NCBI GenBank assembly: GCA_902496115.1
Contig: CABUZK010000003.1
Location: forward strand, 47,787-111,786
DNA: 64,000 nucleotides
DNA from: an uncultured Collinsella sp.
GTDB lineage: Bacteria > Actinomycetota > Coriobacteriia > Coriobacteriales > Coriobacteriaceae
Direction: 5' to 3'
Below, piece by piece: positions 16,232-24,924 of this stretch; position 1 is the first letter of the stretch; every line of letters starts with the position of its first letter. A model generated the notes under the pieces. That model made no database searches. It saw nothing but the letters and a program-made list of their open reading frames with translations, and was not told the DNA's origin. The translations under genes and the position numbers were made by a program.

Positions 16232-17137
16232 CTATACACTCAGCCAACGATCGCCCTCGGAGCGGCAAAAGCCCTCGCGCTCCAGATCGGCAAGAATGCT
16301 TGCGACCAGCTCGCGCTCGACCGGCTCTCGGCCGGCCGCCGTCTCCATCTCGTTAACGCCTGCAACGGCTTCATCAAGCGTAATACCTGCCGGCTGCCCA
16401 TCGCGCGCTGCCAGCAGCATGCGCACGATGTGGGCGCGCTTTTGGCGACGCGAGCCCTCAAACTTGGACTGACGACTATAGCCCGCCGACCGCCTGGACG
16501 GATTGGGAAGCGTCTTTTTAAGATACGCGCCGTAATCCAGCAACGCGTAATACCACGCGCGCGGTGTGTCGGCATCGTCTTGAGGCGCGGCAAAGGGCGC
16601 AATCTCATCCGCCACCGCACCGGGGGCCGCCGGACAGGCGGCTTGAATCAGCGGCACCAGCTCGCGATCGGGAACGGCCGGCACATCGGGAAAGAAATGA
16701 TGCAAAAAGACCGTGCGCACGTTGGTCTCCAGATACACGCCTGGAAGATCGAATGCAAACGAACGGATGCCCTGCGCCGTTGCCGGGCCAATGCCGGGCA
16801 GCGCGACCAGATCGTGCGTCTCGCGCGGAAACTCCCCGTCCCAGTCCTTCACAACGCACTGTGCAGCCCTGTGAAGCGCCAGGGCGCGGCGATTGTAGCC
16901 CATCCCCTGCCACGCATCCAAAACATCGGAAGGGGCGGCCTGAGCGAGTGCCTGGACAGTCGGAAAGCGATCGAGCCACGCCGGCATGCGCGTCTCCACG
17001 CGCGGCACCTGCGTCTGCTGCAGCATGACCTCGGAAAGCCAGATGATATACGGGTCGCGCGTGCGGCGCCACGGAAGGTCGCGATAACGCAGGACCCCTT
17101 CCGAACGAATCATCGAACGAAAGGGGTCCTGAATCAT
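16232..17137 (-). CDS. MutY-like HhH-GPD DNA glycosylase without Fe-S cluster
   Basis: 301 residues. WLSEVMLQQTQVPRVE (about 33-48) carries the MutY catalytic Glu, and LVALPGIGPATAQGI (about 110-124) is the helix-hairpin-helix. However, the catalytic Asp position (family LDGNV or VDTHV) reads LETNVRTVF, a Glu, and the C-X6-C-X2-C-X5-C cluster of MutY/Nth is absent. The C-terminal 90 residues are basic, then helical. It may be a distinct base-excision subfamily rather than true MutY. The ATG at 17137 has AAGGAGC upstream; the gene follows the Rrf2 gene by 21 bp. Confidence 0.82.
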   Translation of the reverse strand: MIQDPFRSMIRSEGVLRYRDLPWRRTRDPYIIWLSEVMLQQTQVPRVETRMPAWLDRFPTVQALAQAAPSDVLDAWQGMGYNRRALALHRAAQCVVKDWDGEFPRETHDLVALPGIGPATAQGIRSFAFDLPGVYLETNVRTVFLHHFFPDVPAVPDRELVPLIQAACPAAPGAVADEIAPFAAPQDDADTPRAWYYALLDYGAYLKKTLPNPSRRSAGYSRQSKFEGSRRQKRAHIVRMLLAARDGQPAGITLDEAVAGVNEMETAAGREPVERELVASILADLEREGFCRSEGDRWLSV

Positions 17138-17158
17138 AGCAATGCTCCTTATGCGGCG

Positions 17159-17644
17159 CTATTCCTCCCGGCAAGCATACGCGCAAGCGGCGTACTCGGG
17201 AAACGCATCGCGGTCGGCGAACTTGGGATCGACAGCCGGAAACTGGCGATGGGCGACGATATCGCCGAGCGAAACGGAATCGAGATAGTCGCGCATCAGC
17301 GCCTGGGCTCCGGCCCACAGGGGATGATAGCAGCACGTGCCCATGCGCGCACAGTCGCCATCCGGCGCGGTGCAGTCGTTCATAACCATGGGACCCTGAA
17401 CGGCCTCTACAACCTGACGAATCGTAACATCGTCGGGGCTCACCTTAAGGCGCATGCCGCCATGAACACCGCGCAGGCTCTCCACAATGCCGGCCTGAAC
17501 CAAACCGTGCTGGATCGAACGGGCAAACGAATACGGAACATTGACCTCTTCGGCAGCAGTGCGAACAGAAAGCAACCGCTCCGGCTCCTCGGCAAGCATC
17601 GCAAGCATGCGAAGGGCATAATCAGTCTTCCTCGATATGTCCAT
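17159..17644 (-). CDS. Rrf2-family regulator, probable Fe-S sensor
   Basis: 161 residues with the Rrf2 winged helix (MDISRKTDYALRMLAMLAEEP, then RTAAEEVNVPYSFARSIQHGLVQAGIVESLRGVHGG). The Cys cluster C-X6-C-X5-C (DCTAPDGDCARMGTC, about 100-114) corresponds to the Fe-S ligands of IscR, NsrR and RsrR. It would repress or activate in response to redox state or nitric oxide. The start at 17644 follows AAAGGGG. It heads an operon with the MutY-like gene. A palindromic site overlaps its -10 box, so self-regulation is likely. Confidence 0.9.
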   Translation of the reverse strand: MDISRKTDYALRMLAMLAEEPERLLSVRTAAEEVNVPYSFARSIQHGLVQAGIVESLRGVHGGMRLKVSPDDVTIRQVVEAVQGPMVMNDCTAPDGDCARMGTCCYHPLWAGAQALMRDYLDSVSLGDIVAHRQFPAVDPKFADRDAFPEYAACAYACREE

Positions 17645-17952
17645 GTTTCCCCTTTCAAGGAATACGAACAGCTCGAACGAGCTCCGGAGCCGAGCTTGTG
17701 TCGAGACGCCAAATGACCGCCTGGGCAACCAAATTATAAATTGGGTGTCCACTGAATGCCGCACTTGAAGACTGGATGAATCAGGTACGGCCTACAGTGC
17801 AATTTAGTATAACCGAACCCCCTGCTTCATTGAACAGATGTTGCGCAACAAACCCCCTGTTTGAGCACATGTATTAGGCGGCGCTGGCTCACTCGTTGCA
17901 AATGTGGCGATTTGAATAAAGAGGCATATGAGATCCATGGCCTATTAAACGC
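17645..17952 (-). promoter_or_regulatory. Rrf2 gene upstream region with -10 box and palindromes
   Basis: A consensus TATAAT (minus strand, 17733-17738) lies about 90 bp before the start, inside CCAA...TTGG dyad symmetry (17729-17744), as expected for an autoregulator site. The -35 is poor. A perfect TGTTGCGCAACA palindrome lies further upstream at 17839-17850. No gene is seen in this stretch. Confidence 0.5.
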
Positions 17953-17977
17953 AAAAAGCCACGTCCGAAGACGTGGC
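17953..17977 (-). terminator. tRNA-Asp terminator
   Basis: Perfect 8-bp stem GCCACGTC/GACGTGGC with a 4-nt loop, followed on the minus strand by TTTTTGC, 12 nt after the tRNA 3' end. Confidence 0.9.
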
Positions 17978-17988
17978 TTTAATTGCGT

Positions 17989-18066
<78 letters not shown>

Positions 18067-18112
18067 AGGCAGTCGTTCGCGTTTGTTTCCGCTCGCGTGC
18101 GCTGCGGGGATT

Positions 18113-18170
18113 AGTATACACAGAAGTCTGTCTGGCACGCAACAACTTTTTTGAAAAAATTTTTTGGCTG
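18113..18170 (-). promoter_or_regulatory. tRNA-Asp promoter with UP-like element
   Basis: On the minus strand TTGCGT (18137-18142) and TATACT (18113-18118) are separated by 18 nt, and an A6T6-rich tract (18143-18170) lies just upstream like an UP element. The start of transcription would be about 40 nt before the tRNA. Confidence 0.75.
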
Positions 18171-18173
18171 TCC

Positions 18174-18318
18174 GGGAGGGTCTCCGGGGCCGGCTGGCGC
18201 GGGTTAAGTTTGCTGCTCTACAGTCCTGCGCAAGACGGAAAGCACATTAAGTGCTTTCCTTTGCGTGCGGAACTCGCGACAAACTTAACCCGCGCCAGCC
18301 GGCCCCGGAGACCCTCCC
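18174..18318. repeat. Perfect 39-bp inverted repeat with a nested hairpin
   Basis: Arms 18174-18212 and 18280-18318 are exact reverse complements. The 67-nt spacer holds a second perfect hairpin (GGAAAGCAC/GTGCTTTCC, 18237-18259). The element lies directly upstream of the tRNA-Asp UP element and downstream of the phosphoesterase gene. No open reading frame is plausible here. Confidence 0.95.
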
Positions 18319-18434
18319 TGCCGTCACTTGCTTCAAGCTGTTGTTGTTCCTCGCCGCTTCCGCGGCTCGAGGTCCCCGTTCTCCTCGGCGGGGTTGTCTA
18401 AGATTGTTGTTGAACTTCGGCCTTTGGCTCAAAG
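18319..18434. other. Intergenic spacer
   Basis: Short spacer between the 39-bp inverted repeat and the phosphoesterase terminator. It contains short GC-rich dyads but no gene that I can support. Confidence 0.3.
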
Positions 18435-18469
18435 AAAAACGGGAGATGCGATCTGCATCCCCCGTTTTT
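18435..18469 (-). terminator. Terminator of the phosphoesterase gene (symmetric)
   Basis: AAAAACGGG..GATGC pairs with GCATC..CCGTTTTT. A/T tracts on both sides make it usable in either direction. It follows the stop at 18477. Confidence 0.85.
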
Positions 18470-18476
18470 GTTGCAC

Positions 18477-18944
18477 CTACTCTAGGTCAATAAATTTGAT
18501 GCTCAGAATCTTGCCGTCCTTGACGAGCATTCTGGCCATGGTGGGACCTCGGGTGCCTCTGGGGTAGCTGGCGCTGCCGGGATTAAGGACCAGGCAGCGA
18601 CCCACTTGGGCTTCTTTGGTTACGTGGGTGTGACCGTTGATAGCTACGTCCACGGATCCCACCGGGAGGTCTTCACGGTAGTGGGCTACGGCGAACTTGA
18701 GGCCTTCGTAGGTAAAGAGCGCCAAGCGGTCCACATCGGGGCCGTAGTCGCGGTAGTAGTCGTTATTACCCAGCACCGCTCGCACGGGGGCGATGGTGCG
18801 CAGGTGCTCGTAGTCCATCTCCGACGTAAGGTCACCGGCGTGGATAATCAGATCCGCACCCTTAAGCTCGTCCAAGAGCGCAGGCGAAAGATAGCCGTGG
18901 GTGTCCGAGATAATGTCGATACGCTTGGCGCTTGCACTGTTCAT
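18477..18944 (-). CDS. YfcE/MJ0936-family metallophosphoesterase
   Basis: 155 residues with the calcineurin-like phosphoesterase motifs: DTHG (about 14-17), GDL (about 37), GNND (about 61-64), H in VAHY (about 89) and GHTH (about 109-112), which bind two metal ions. Family members hydrolyse phosphodiesters in vitro; the natural substrate is not known. The start at 18944 has GGAAGGGAT upstream. The gene lies directly after the LytTR regulator gene and its hairpin. Confidence 0.92.
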   Translation of the reverse strand: MNSASAKRIDIISDTHGYLSPALLDELKGADLIIHAGDLTSEMDYEHLRTIAPVRAVLGNNDYYRDYGPDVDRLALFTYEGLKFAVAHYREDLPVGSVDVAINGHTHVTKEAQVGRCLVLNPGSASYPRGTRGPTMARMLVKDGKILSIKFIDLE

Positions 18945-18981
18945 GGGATCCCTTCCGCAAAACGATTTGGTGCATTCATGC

Positions 18982-19030
18982 AAAAAGCCCCACGGCTCCG
19001 CAGACGATTTTGGTCTACAGGGCTGCGAGG
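18982..19030 (-). terminator. Terminator-like hairpin after the first LytTR regulator gene
   Basis: An 18-bp stem containing several G-U pairs (18988-19005 with 19013-19030) followed by GGGGCTTTTTGC on the minus strand. It ends about 37 nt before the phosphoesterase start. Confidence 0.65.
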
Positions 19031-19038
19031 CCAGTGTA

Positions 19039-19755
19039 CTAGAGGCTCAGGGCCTTTTTGAGTGGCACGACGCGACGGCGCGAAACCGGTACGCGTTCGT
19101 CGACGCCCGTAATGCCCAGCTGGATAGCGCCCGAGGGAACCGTCTCGACGTCGGTGACACACGCCAAGTTGACGATATAGCGGCGGTGAACGCGGAAGAA
19201 GCCAAAGTCGCAGAGCTTGGCCTCGAACTGTGCCAGCGAGGTCGTGGACAAAAAGCGGTCATCGACCGTATAAATACAGGAGTAATCGTCCTTGGCCATA
19301 ATAAAGCGAATGTCGTCCACGGGGATGAGGACCTTGCGGCCGCCCTTTTCCACCGGGATGCGCTCGATGGTCACCTTGCTGTCCGTGACAGGCTTGGCGC
19401 GTTGCATAACCTTATCGATCGCTCGATCCAGGCGAGCCTCCTCGACCGGCTTCATCAGATAGTCGACGGCATCCACATCAAACGCCTCGACCGCATGATC
19501 GCTGTACGCGGTTACGAATACGATCGCCGGCGGATTCTTGAGCTTATGCAGTGCCTCGGCAAGTTGCAGACCCGAAGCGGCAGGCATCGAGATATCGAGG
19601 AACACAACATCGACGCGGCTCTCCATAAGCATCTCGATAGCGGAGCGAACGCTCGACGCTTCTGTGATCGTGCCGATCTTGCCCGTCTGCTCGAGCAAGA
19701 AGCGAAGTTCCGAACGGGCCGGGGCCTCATCATCCACAATCATCGCACGCAGCAT
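19039..19755 (-). CDS. LytTR-family response regulator (system 1)
   Basis: 238 residues: receiver domain (about 1-120; VDDEAPARSEL acidic pocket, phospho-acceptor Asp in VVFLDISMP, conserved Thr in FVTAYSD and Lys in YLMKPVEEAR) and a C-terminal LytTR DNA-binding domain (about 135-235; IRFIMAKDDYSCIYTVDDRFLSTTSLAQFE, FFRVHRRYIVN). It would be phosphorylated by the upstream LytS-like kinase. The start at 19755 follows AAAGG. It is a paralogue of 24925-25659. Confidence 0.93.
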   Translation of the reverse strand: MLRAMIVDDEAPARSELRFLLEQTGKIGTITEASSVRSAIEMLMESRVDVVFLDISMPAASGLQLAEALHKLKNPPAIVFVTAYSDHAVEAFDVDAVDYLMKPVEEARLDRAIDKVMQRAKPVTDSKVTIERIPVEKGGRKVLIPVDDIRFIMAKDDYSCIYTVDDRFLSTTSLAQFEAKLCDFGFFRVHRRYIVNLACVTDVETVPSGAIQLGITGVDERVPVSRRRVVPLKKALSL

Positions 19756-19827
19756 AGGGATAAAACCTTTCGTCAACTAACTACGTCGGGCATCCGTCGC
19801 ATGACGTTGAGCCCGTAGCCTTTCATT

Positions 19828-21171
19828 TTACTCTTGAATGTCAAAGATGCTCTCTGACAAATCAAGATGAAGGAGCACTTTGGTGCCCTTGCCCGGCGCC
19901 GATTCGACACGCGTATAGGAGTGCGGCCCATAAAAGCGATGGATGCGCTCCGAAATATTGTGCATGGCCACACCGGCGCCGCCACCCTGGGGAGAGTTGG
20001 CGTCGGGACGGGCAGAGCGCTCGTCAAACAGTCTGGCGGCGGTACCCTCATCCATGCCCACGCCATTATCGGCCACGGCAATCAAGATTGCATCCTCGCC
20101 GTCTTGGTGAACGGTCACGTCGATCCTCAGGGCGTCGTCATCGCCCATACCATGACGTACGGCGTTCTCGACAATCGGCTGGATCACGAACGCCGGCACC
20201 AGCGTATCTTCCACGTCCTCGGACACATCGAACGTCGCAAGCACGCGGTCCTCGCCAAAGCGGGCCTTCTCAAAGGTAAGGTAGCGCTTGGTCTGTGCAA
20301 CCTCGCGCGAGACCGGAATAAGCGATCCCGAGTTGTCGAGCGTGGCGCGATAGAACGATGAGAACTCACGAAGCAGTTCGCGGGCCCGCAGCGGATCGGT
20401 GCGCGTAAACGATGCAATGGTGTTCAGCGTGTTGAACAGGAAGTGCGGGTTAATCTGCGCCTGCAGCGCACGCACCTCGGCGCGCGCTGTGAGTTCCTTT
20501 TGCACCTCGAGCTCGTGGATGGCGAGCTGCGTGGACAAGATCTCGGCAAAGCCCGAGGCAAGCGCGTACTGGGTACGGTCGACGGCGCGCGGGGTCTTAT
20601 AGTAGAACTTGAGCGTGCCGACGGTACGATCGCCCACCTTGATGGGGGCGATAATGCCGGCGGGGACTTGGTTGTGTGAGCCGTCCGAGCCCACGACATC
20701 CACCATACGGTTGAACGACTGCACGATGCCATGTTCGATAACGTAGCGCGTGGCAAGCGTGTGGATGGGAGAATCTGGCAGTAGTTTTTTCTCAAGCTCG
20801 CCTGCGCAGGCCAGCACGTTGCCCTCGTCGGTGATGGCAACCGTCATGGCACGCGTCTCGGGCAAAATGCGCTGGCACACCAAACGCGCCGACTCCTGCG
20901 TCAGACCGCCCTTAATGTCCTCGAGCATGGCCGAGGCCACCGAGAGCGTCTCCTCGGTGTACTGGGAGCGCACCGAATCGGGATTGAGCGTCAAAAAGAT
21001 AAAGATGCACAGAAAGATGCACAGCAGCGCGCAGGCAATCACCGTGGCGATCGGCTCGATACCGGTCACCAAGGCAAAAATAAAGTACACCAGCACGCAA
21101 ATGGCGCAGGCAACGGCAATGATGCGAAAGATTGATATTGAACTATCGCGCTGGGCGCGGCGGTCGATCAT
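19828..21171 (-). CDS. LytS-like sensor histidine kinase (system 1)
   Basis: 447 residues. There are two N-terminal membrane helices (about 13-65), a GAF-like sensory region (about 80-215), a His_kinase domain with ALQAQINPHFLFNTLNTIASF (phospho-accepting His about 246) and a C-terminal ATPase domain (ADNGVGMDEGTAARLF; GGGAGVAMHNISERI). The start ATGA overlaps the stop of the upstream glycosyltransferase gene, so the two are coupled. The ligand is unknown. Confidence 0.93.
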   Translation of the reverse strand: MIDRRAQRDSSISIFRIIAVACAICVLVYFIFALVTGIEPIATVIACALLCIFLCIFIFLTLNPDSVRSQYTEETLSVASAMLEDIKGGLTQESARLVCQRILPETRAMTVAITDEGNVLACAGELEKKLLPDSPIHTLATRYVIEHGIVQSFNRMVDVVGSDGSHNQVPAGIIAPIKVGDRTVGTLKFYYKTPRAVDRTQYALASGFAEILSTQLAIHELEVQKELTARAEVRALQAQINPHFLFNTLNTIASFTRTDPLRARELLREFSSFYRATLDNSGSLIPVSREVAQTKRYLTFEKARFGEDRVLATFDVSEDVEDTLVPAFVIQPIVENAVRHGMGDDDALRIDVTVHQDGEDAILIAVADNGVGMDEGTAARLFDERSARPDANSPQGGGAGVAMHNISERIHRFYGPHSYTRVESAPGKGTKVLLHLDLSESIFDIQE

Positions 21172-22355
21172 TCGGCCCCCTCCAGGATACTGATCAGTTG
21201 TGCGTCACGCCAAAGCCCGTCCATGATCTTGGGCCAAAAGCTCTGGAAACGCAGATAGCTTGCAGCGTTTTGGCGCGCATAGGCCTTTGCCTCGTCGATA
21301 CCATGGCGCCAGATGCGCAGGTAGCCCTCATGCTCGCGGGTAAACACGCTGCGGACCATAGCGGTCTTGCGCACGCGGTCGTCGAGCTCGTGCGAAATCC
21401 ACGGGCCCGGGTAGGGCATGAGCGATGCCGCCGTAACGGGAATGAGCTCCTTTTGATGCGCGGCGAATGTCAACTTGGCCCGTTCGTAGTACCAACGGTA
21501 TACATCCTGCATAAAGCGCGGTGAGCGCTTTTCGGACTCCGGAGGCAGATGGCGCACGGTCCACTCGTTATCGAACCACACGTCGTAGCCAAACATGCGC
21601 ATGTTAAAGAGGTAATCCAAGTCCTCGCCGCGGGTGATAAACGGGTCAAAGGCCACACGCGTAAAGGCGCGGGCATGAAGTGCCATGAGGCCGCCGCACA
21701 CGTAGTTTGAACGCGAGATACGGGTGCCCGAGAGTGCCTTTTTCATCCAGCGATTAAACTCGATGCGCTTGGTCCACCAACGATGGCAAATGCCCACCTT
21801 GTCCGTGGGCGCCAACGGCGATCCGTCGCGATCGTAAAAGTAACCGCTCTTAACCAAAATCGGCAGGCCCTGACGCGTCTGCTGGCCCAGCGCATAGGTC
21901 GCGCGCTTCATAAAGTCGGCATCGATAACGGTCTCGTCGTCATCCAAAAAGACGACGGCATCGTGGCCGAGCACCGCAGCGCAGGCAAGCCCCATATTGC
22001 GAATGGCGCCGTATCCGCGCAGGCTCACGCACTCGCCCGAGCCCTTGGGAGCAATCTGCGCCACACGGTCGGCGATACGCGATGCCTGGGTGTTGGTAAC
22101 TACGGTGACTTTGAGCGTAGGGTGCGCGTTGACGATTTCGTGCACGCGCTTCGACACATCCGCCGTAGCCGAGATGGGACAGACCACCAAAAGGATAATC
22201 CTCGGAATGTCGCGCACCTGCTCGAGCGAGGCCAGGCAGCGGTCGAGCTCGGGATTGGTGGCGTCAAGCTTCGTCGAGTGGTCATAGGCGCCGGGAGCGT
22301 TTGCACGGGCATCATCGCCCGCCCAATATGTTGGAATCACAACCGTGGCGTTCAT
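21168..22355 (-). CDS. Family 2 glycosyltransferase-like protein
   Basis: 395 residues. The N terminus MNATVVIPTYW and the acidic DDDE motif in VVFLDDDETVIDADF (about 145) mark a GT-A fold; the later TRGEDLDYLFNMRM is the ED acceptor-site motif of GT2 enzymes. There is no membrane segment. The sugar donor and acceptor are unknown. Translational overlap with the LytS gene suggests that the kinase and this enzyme share one transcript. The start at 22355 has GGAGGGAAGG upstream; a terminator hairpin lies 20 nt further up. Confidence 0.87.
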   Translation of the reverse strand: MNATVVIPTYWAGDDARANAPGAYDHSTKLDATNPELDRCLASLEQVRDIPRIILLVVCPISATADVSKRVHEIVNAHPTLKVTVVTNTQASRIADRVAQIAPKGSGECVSLRGYGAIRNMGLACAAVLGHDAVVFLDDDETVIDADFMKRATYALGQQTRQGLPILVKSGYFYDRDGSPLAPTDKVGICHRWWTKRIEFNRWMKKALSGTRISRSNYVCGGLMALHARAFTRVAFDPFITRGEDLDYLFNMRMFGYDVWFDNEWTVRHLPPESEKRSPRFMQDVYRWYYERAKLTFAAHQKELIPVTAASLMPYPGPWISHELDDRVRKTAMVRSVFTREHEGYLRIWRHGIDEAKAYARQNAASYLRFQSFWPKIMDGLWRDAQLISILEGAE

Positions 22356-22375
22356 GCCTTCCCTCCCTGCAACAC

Positions 22376-22411
22376 AAAAACGGGGCGCCGCCAAACACAG
22401 GCGACGCCCCG
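22376..22411 (-). terminator. Terminator of the MFS transporter gene, adjacent to the glycosyltransferase start
   Basis: Twelve-base arms (22381-22392 and 22400-22411, one mismatch), 7-nt loop, then GTTTTTGTG on the minus strand. Its T-run is 20 nt from the next start codon. Confidence 0.85.
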
Positions 22412-22525
22412 CGACCTAGCTGATTCCATCATACCCACTTGGGCAAATCATTGCTCGCAAGTCGCAATGTTTATTGCGGATAACCCCAAAAGAGTACCGT
22501 GGACAGGCACAATAGCCGCTCGCTC

Positions 22526-23785
22526 CTATGCGGCATGCTCCGCCGCCCGAGTCATGCGGGACAGGCGGACCAGCAGCATAAAGCCAACGATCAGCAGCAC
22601 GCCAATGGAAAGGACGCCCAGCGATGGGTTGCCGGTCAGCGAGGTGACGACCGACACCAGGAAGGTGCCCATAACGCTTGCATAGCGACCGAAGATGTCA
22701 AAGAAGCCGTAGTACTCGTTGGACTTTTCCTTGGGGATAATGCGGCCAAAGTAGCTACGGCTGAGCGCCTGCACGCCGCCCTGGAACAGGCCAACCATAA
22801 TGGCAAGCACCCAGAACTCAAAGGCAGTCTTTAGGAAGAACGCGGCGAACAGAACAATGCCCATGTAGGCGGCGACGGCCACCAGGATCATATTGAGCGT
22901 GCCCACGCGTCCGGCGAGCTTGCCGTAGATGATGGCGGACGGGAAGGCCACGAACTGCGTAACGAGCAGCGCCAGGACCAGCTGCGTCGAATCGATGCCC
23001 AAAGCCGAGCCGTAACTGGTGGCCATGGAAATGACCGTGTGCACACCGTCGATATAGAAGAAGAAAGCGATCATGTAGACCAGCACGGTCTTGTTGTGGG
23101 CGATCTCGCGCATGGTGTGTCCGACCTCGGAGAACACACCGCCCACGATGTGGCCGATGGTGTCCTCGGGACCGCGCTCGCGACCGTACTTTTGCTTATA
23201 GGTGCGAATGAGCGGCAGGGTAAAGATGAGCCACCAGGCACCAGTGATGATAAACGACAGACGCGTTGCCAACATGGTGGGGACGCCAAGAGCGGGGCCA
23301 CCCATGATGAGCGCCAGGCAGATGATGAACGGCACGGTGGAACCGATGTAGCCCCAGGCATAGCCCGAGCTGGACACGGCGTCCATGCGCTCGTCGGTGG
23401 TAATGTCGGGCAGCATGGCGTCGTAGAACGTCATAGAAGAGTTAAGGCCGATGGTGCACAGCACGTACACGGTCAAAAATGCCATGGCGGACATTGGGAT
23501 AGCCTGCGCCAGGCAAAGAACCAGGCCCGTGAGGAAGAAGCCCAAGAAGAACTTGATCTTGTTACCGGCGTAGTCGGCAAGCGCACCCAGAATGGGCATG
23601 AGCATGGCAATGACCAGCGAGGCGATCGTCTGCGCGTTGCCCCAAGCGACCACCAGGTCTGCCGAGGAAGCACCGGTATTGATGGCGTTAAAGTAGATGG
23701 GCACCACCGAGGTATTGAGCAACACGAGGGCCGAATTGCCCACATCGTACATAACCCAGTTACGCTCGAGCTTGGTGTATTTCAT
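22526..23785 (-). CDS. MFS transporter, UMF1/Atg22-like
   Basis: 419 residues with about 12 transmembrane helices. The N terminus (NWVMYDVGNSALVLLNTSVVPIYF) is the 'W.lYD.gnsaf' signature of the UMF1/Atg22 group of the major facilitator superfamily. The later QALSRSYFGRIIPKEKSNEYYGFFDIFGR is also characteristic. Eukaryotic Atg22 exports amino acids from vacuoles; bacterial substrates are largely unknown. The start at 23785 follows AAAGGGGCC. Confidence 0.9.
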   Translation of the reverse strand: MKYTKLERNWVMYDVGNSALVLLNTSVVPIYFNAINTGASSADLVVAWGNAQTIASLVIAMLMPILGALADYAGNKIKFFLGFFLTGLVLCLAQAIPMSAMAFLTVYVLCTIGLNSSMTFYDAMLPDITTDERMDAVSSSGYAWGYIGSTVPFIICLALIMGGPALGVPTMLATRLSFIITGAWWLIFTLPLIRTYKQKYGRERGPEDTIGHIVGGVFSEVGHTMREIAHNKTVLVYMIAFFFYIDGVHTVISMATSYGSALGIDSTQLVLALLVTQFVAFPSAIIYGKLAGRVGTLNMILVAVAAYMGIVLFAAFFLKTAFEFWVLAIMVGLFQGGVQALSRSYFGRIIPKEKSNEYYGFFDIFGRYASVMGTFLVSVVTSLTGNPSLGVLSIGVLLIVGFMLLVRLSRMTRAAEHAA

Positions 23786-23887
23786 GGACAGGGGCCCTTT
23801 CGTATTCGCCCAATATGCAGTTAGTTCATCGTACCCCAATTGTCCAGAAGCGCTGGTAAGGATTCGGCAAAGGGGCAGGAGCGGGTC

Positions 23888-24832
23888 CTACTCCTCGCGG
23901 TCGAACTCCTCGTCGGCGTCGAGTACGCGACCGCTATAGTTGATATGGCCGGTCACGGCATCCATGTCACCGGTCTCGATAAAGCGGGCAACGGTGAGCT
24001 CGTAATCGGTCAGCGCGCGCTCAAAGACCTCGGGGAAGCTCTCGGTCGAAACCTCATCGGTAAAGGGGTTCTTCCATGTCAGGTGGCCCAGGTTACCGGT
24101 GCGCTCGGGCAGCTCCGTCGTCACGCGATGAGCAAGGCCGTCGAGCAGCGAGTAGTCATGCACCAAGCCCTCAACCAGGGCAATCGCGCGCGTCTTTACC
24201 GAGCCGGCCGGCTCAATGGTGCGATAGAGCATCTGCATGTCCGAGACGGCGCCGGCGTACTCCCCCGCCGGGATGTCGATACCGTACACGCGCCCGGCGA
24301 TGTAGCTCATCAGCACGCCGGCCACACGGTTGATGCGGTCGGTGGTGACAATCTCGCCCGCCGGCGGATAATCCTCGACCGTGGCACCGTCGCGCTTGAG
24401 CTGTAGCATCAGCACGTCCAGATCGCTTTCGAGCACGGCGTGAACTTGGCTGCCCGAAGCCTCGAGCTCGGGATCGGAATCTACAATGCCAAACTGCTGC
24501 TCGTAGACAAAGGGGTGGGCATTGCGGTCGAGTACATAGTGAGACAGCAGGCCCAGCGCAAAGGCGCGGCCCAGATTGGCGTCGCGCGGCTGCAGGTGCG
24601 ACACGCCGTCGCGCAGGCACGAGAACTGGCGCGACATGCGCGAGCGGTGCATGACCTGAGCAAGCGACGTGCAGTCGGAAACGCGCGGCGTGAGCATGTG
24701 GAAGAAAAACGGATCGGGACCTTGGTTTCCCAGGATAAAGGCGATGCGCTCCTCGTCGGACGTGATAACGCCCTGCGGAAGACGGTCGATGCTTTCCTCG
24801 CCAAACAGATGATGCGTAATGAGCGCGGGCAT
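23888..24832 (-). CDS. Zinc-dependent phospholipase C-like protein
   Basis: 314 residues. ITHHLFGEE (5-13), NQGPDPFFFHML, MHRSRMS, AFALGLLSHYVLDRNAHPFVY (about 88-108) and SQVHAVLESDLDVLML contain the His/Asp set of the zinc-dependent phospholipase C fold (PF00882). No signal peptide is present, so it is probably cytoplasmic; the substrate is unknown. The start at 24832 follows AAAGGA. It lies between the two LytTR systems, directly after the second regulator gene. Confidence 0.85.
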   Translation of the reverse strand: MPALITHHLFGEESIDRLPQGVITSDEERIAFILGNQGPDPFFFHMLTPRVSDCTSLAQVMHRSRMSRQFSCLRDGVSHLQPRDANLGRAFALGLLSHYVLDRNAHPFVYEQQFGIVDSDPELEASGSQVHAVLESDLDVLMLQLKRDGATVEDYPPAGEIVTTDRINRVAGVLMSYIAGRVYGIDIPAGEYAGAVSDMQMLYRTIEPAGSVKTRAIALVEGLVHDYSLLDGLAHRVTTELPERTGNLGHLTWKNPFTDEVSTESFPEVFERALTDYELTVARFIETGDMDAVTGHINYSGRVLDADEEFDREE

Positions 24833-24924
24833 AATAATCCTTTCGATTTCATTCGATGTCACCCATTATGCCCACCGCACGGTCATGCCAAACCTGCGGC
24901 GGTAAACGATGATATGCAGACTGC

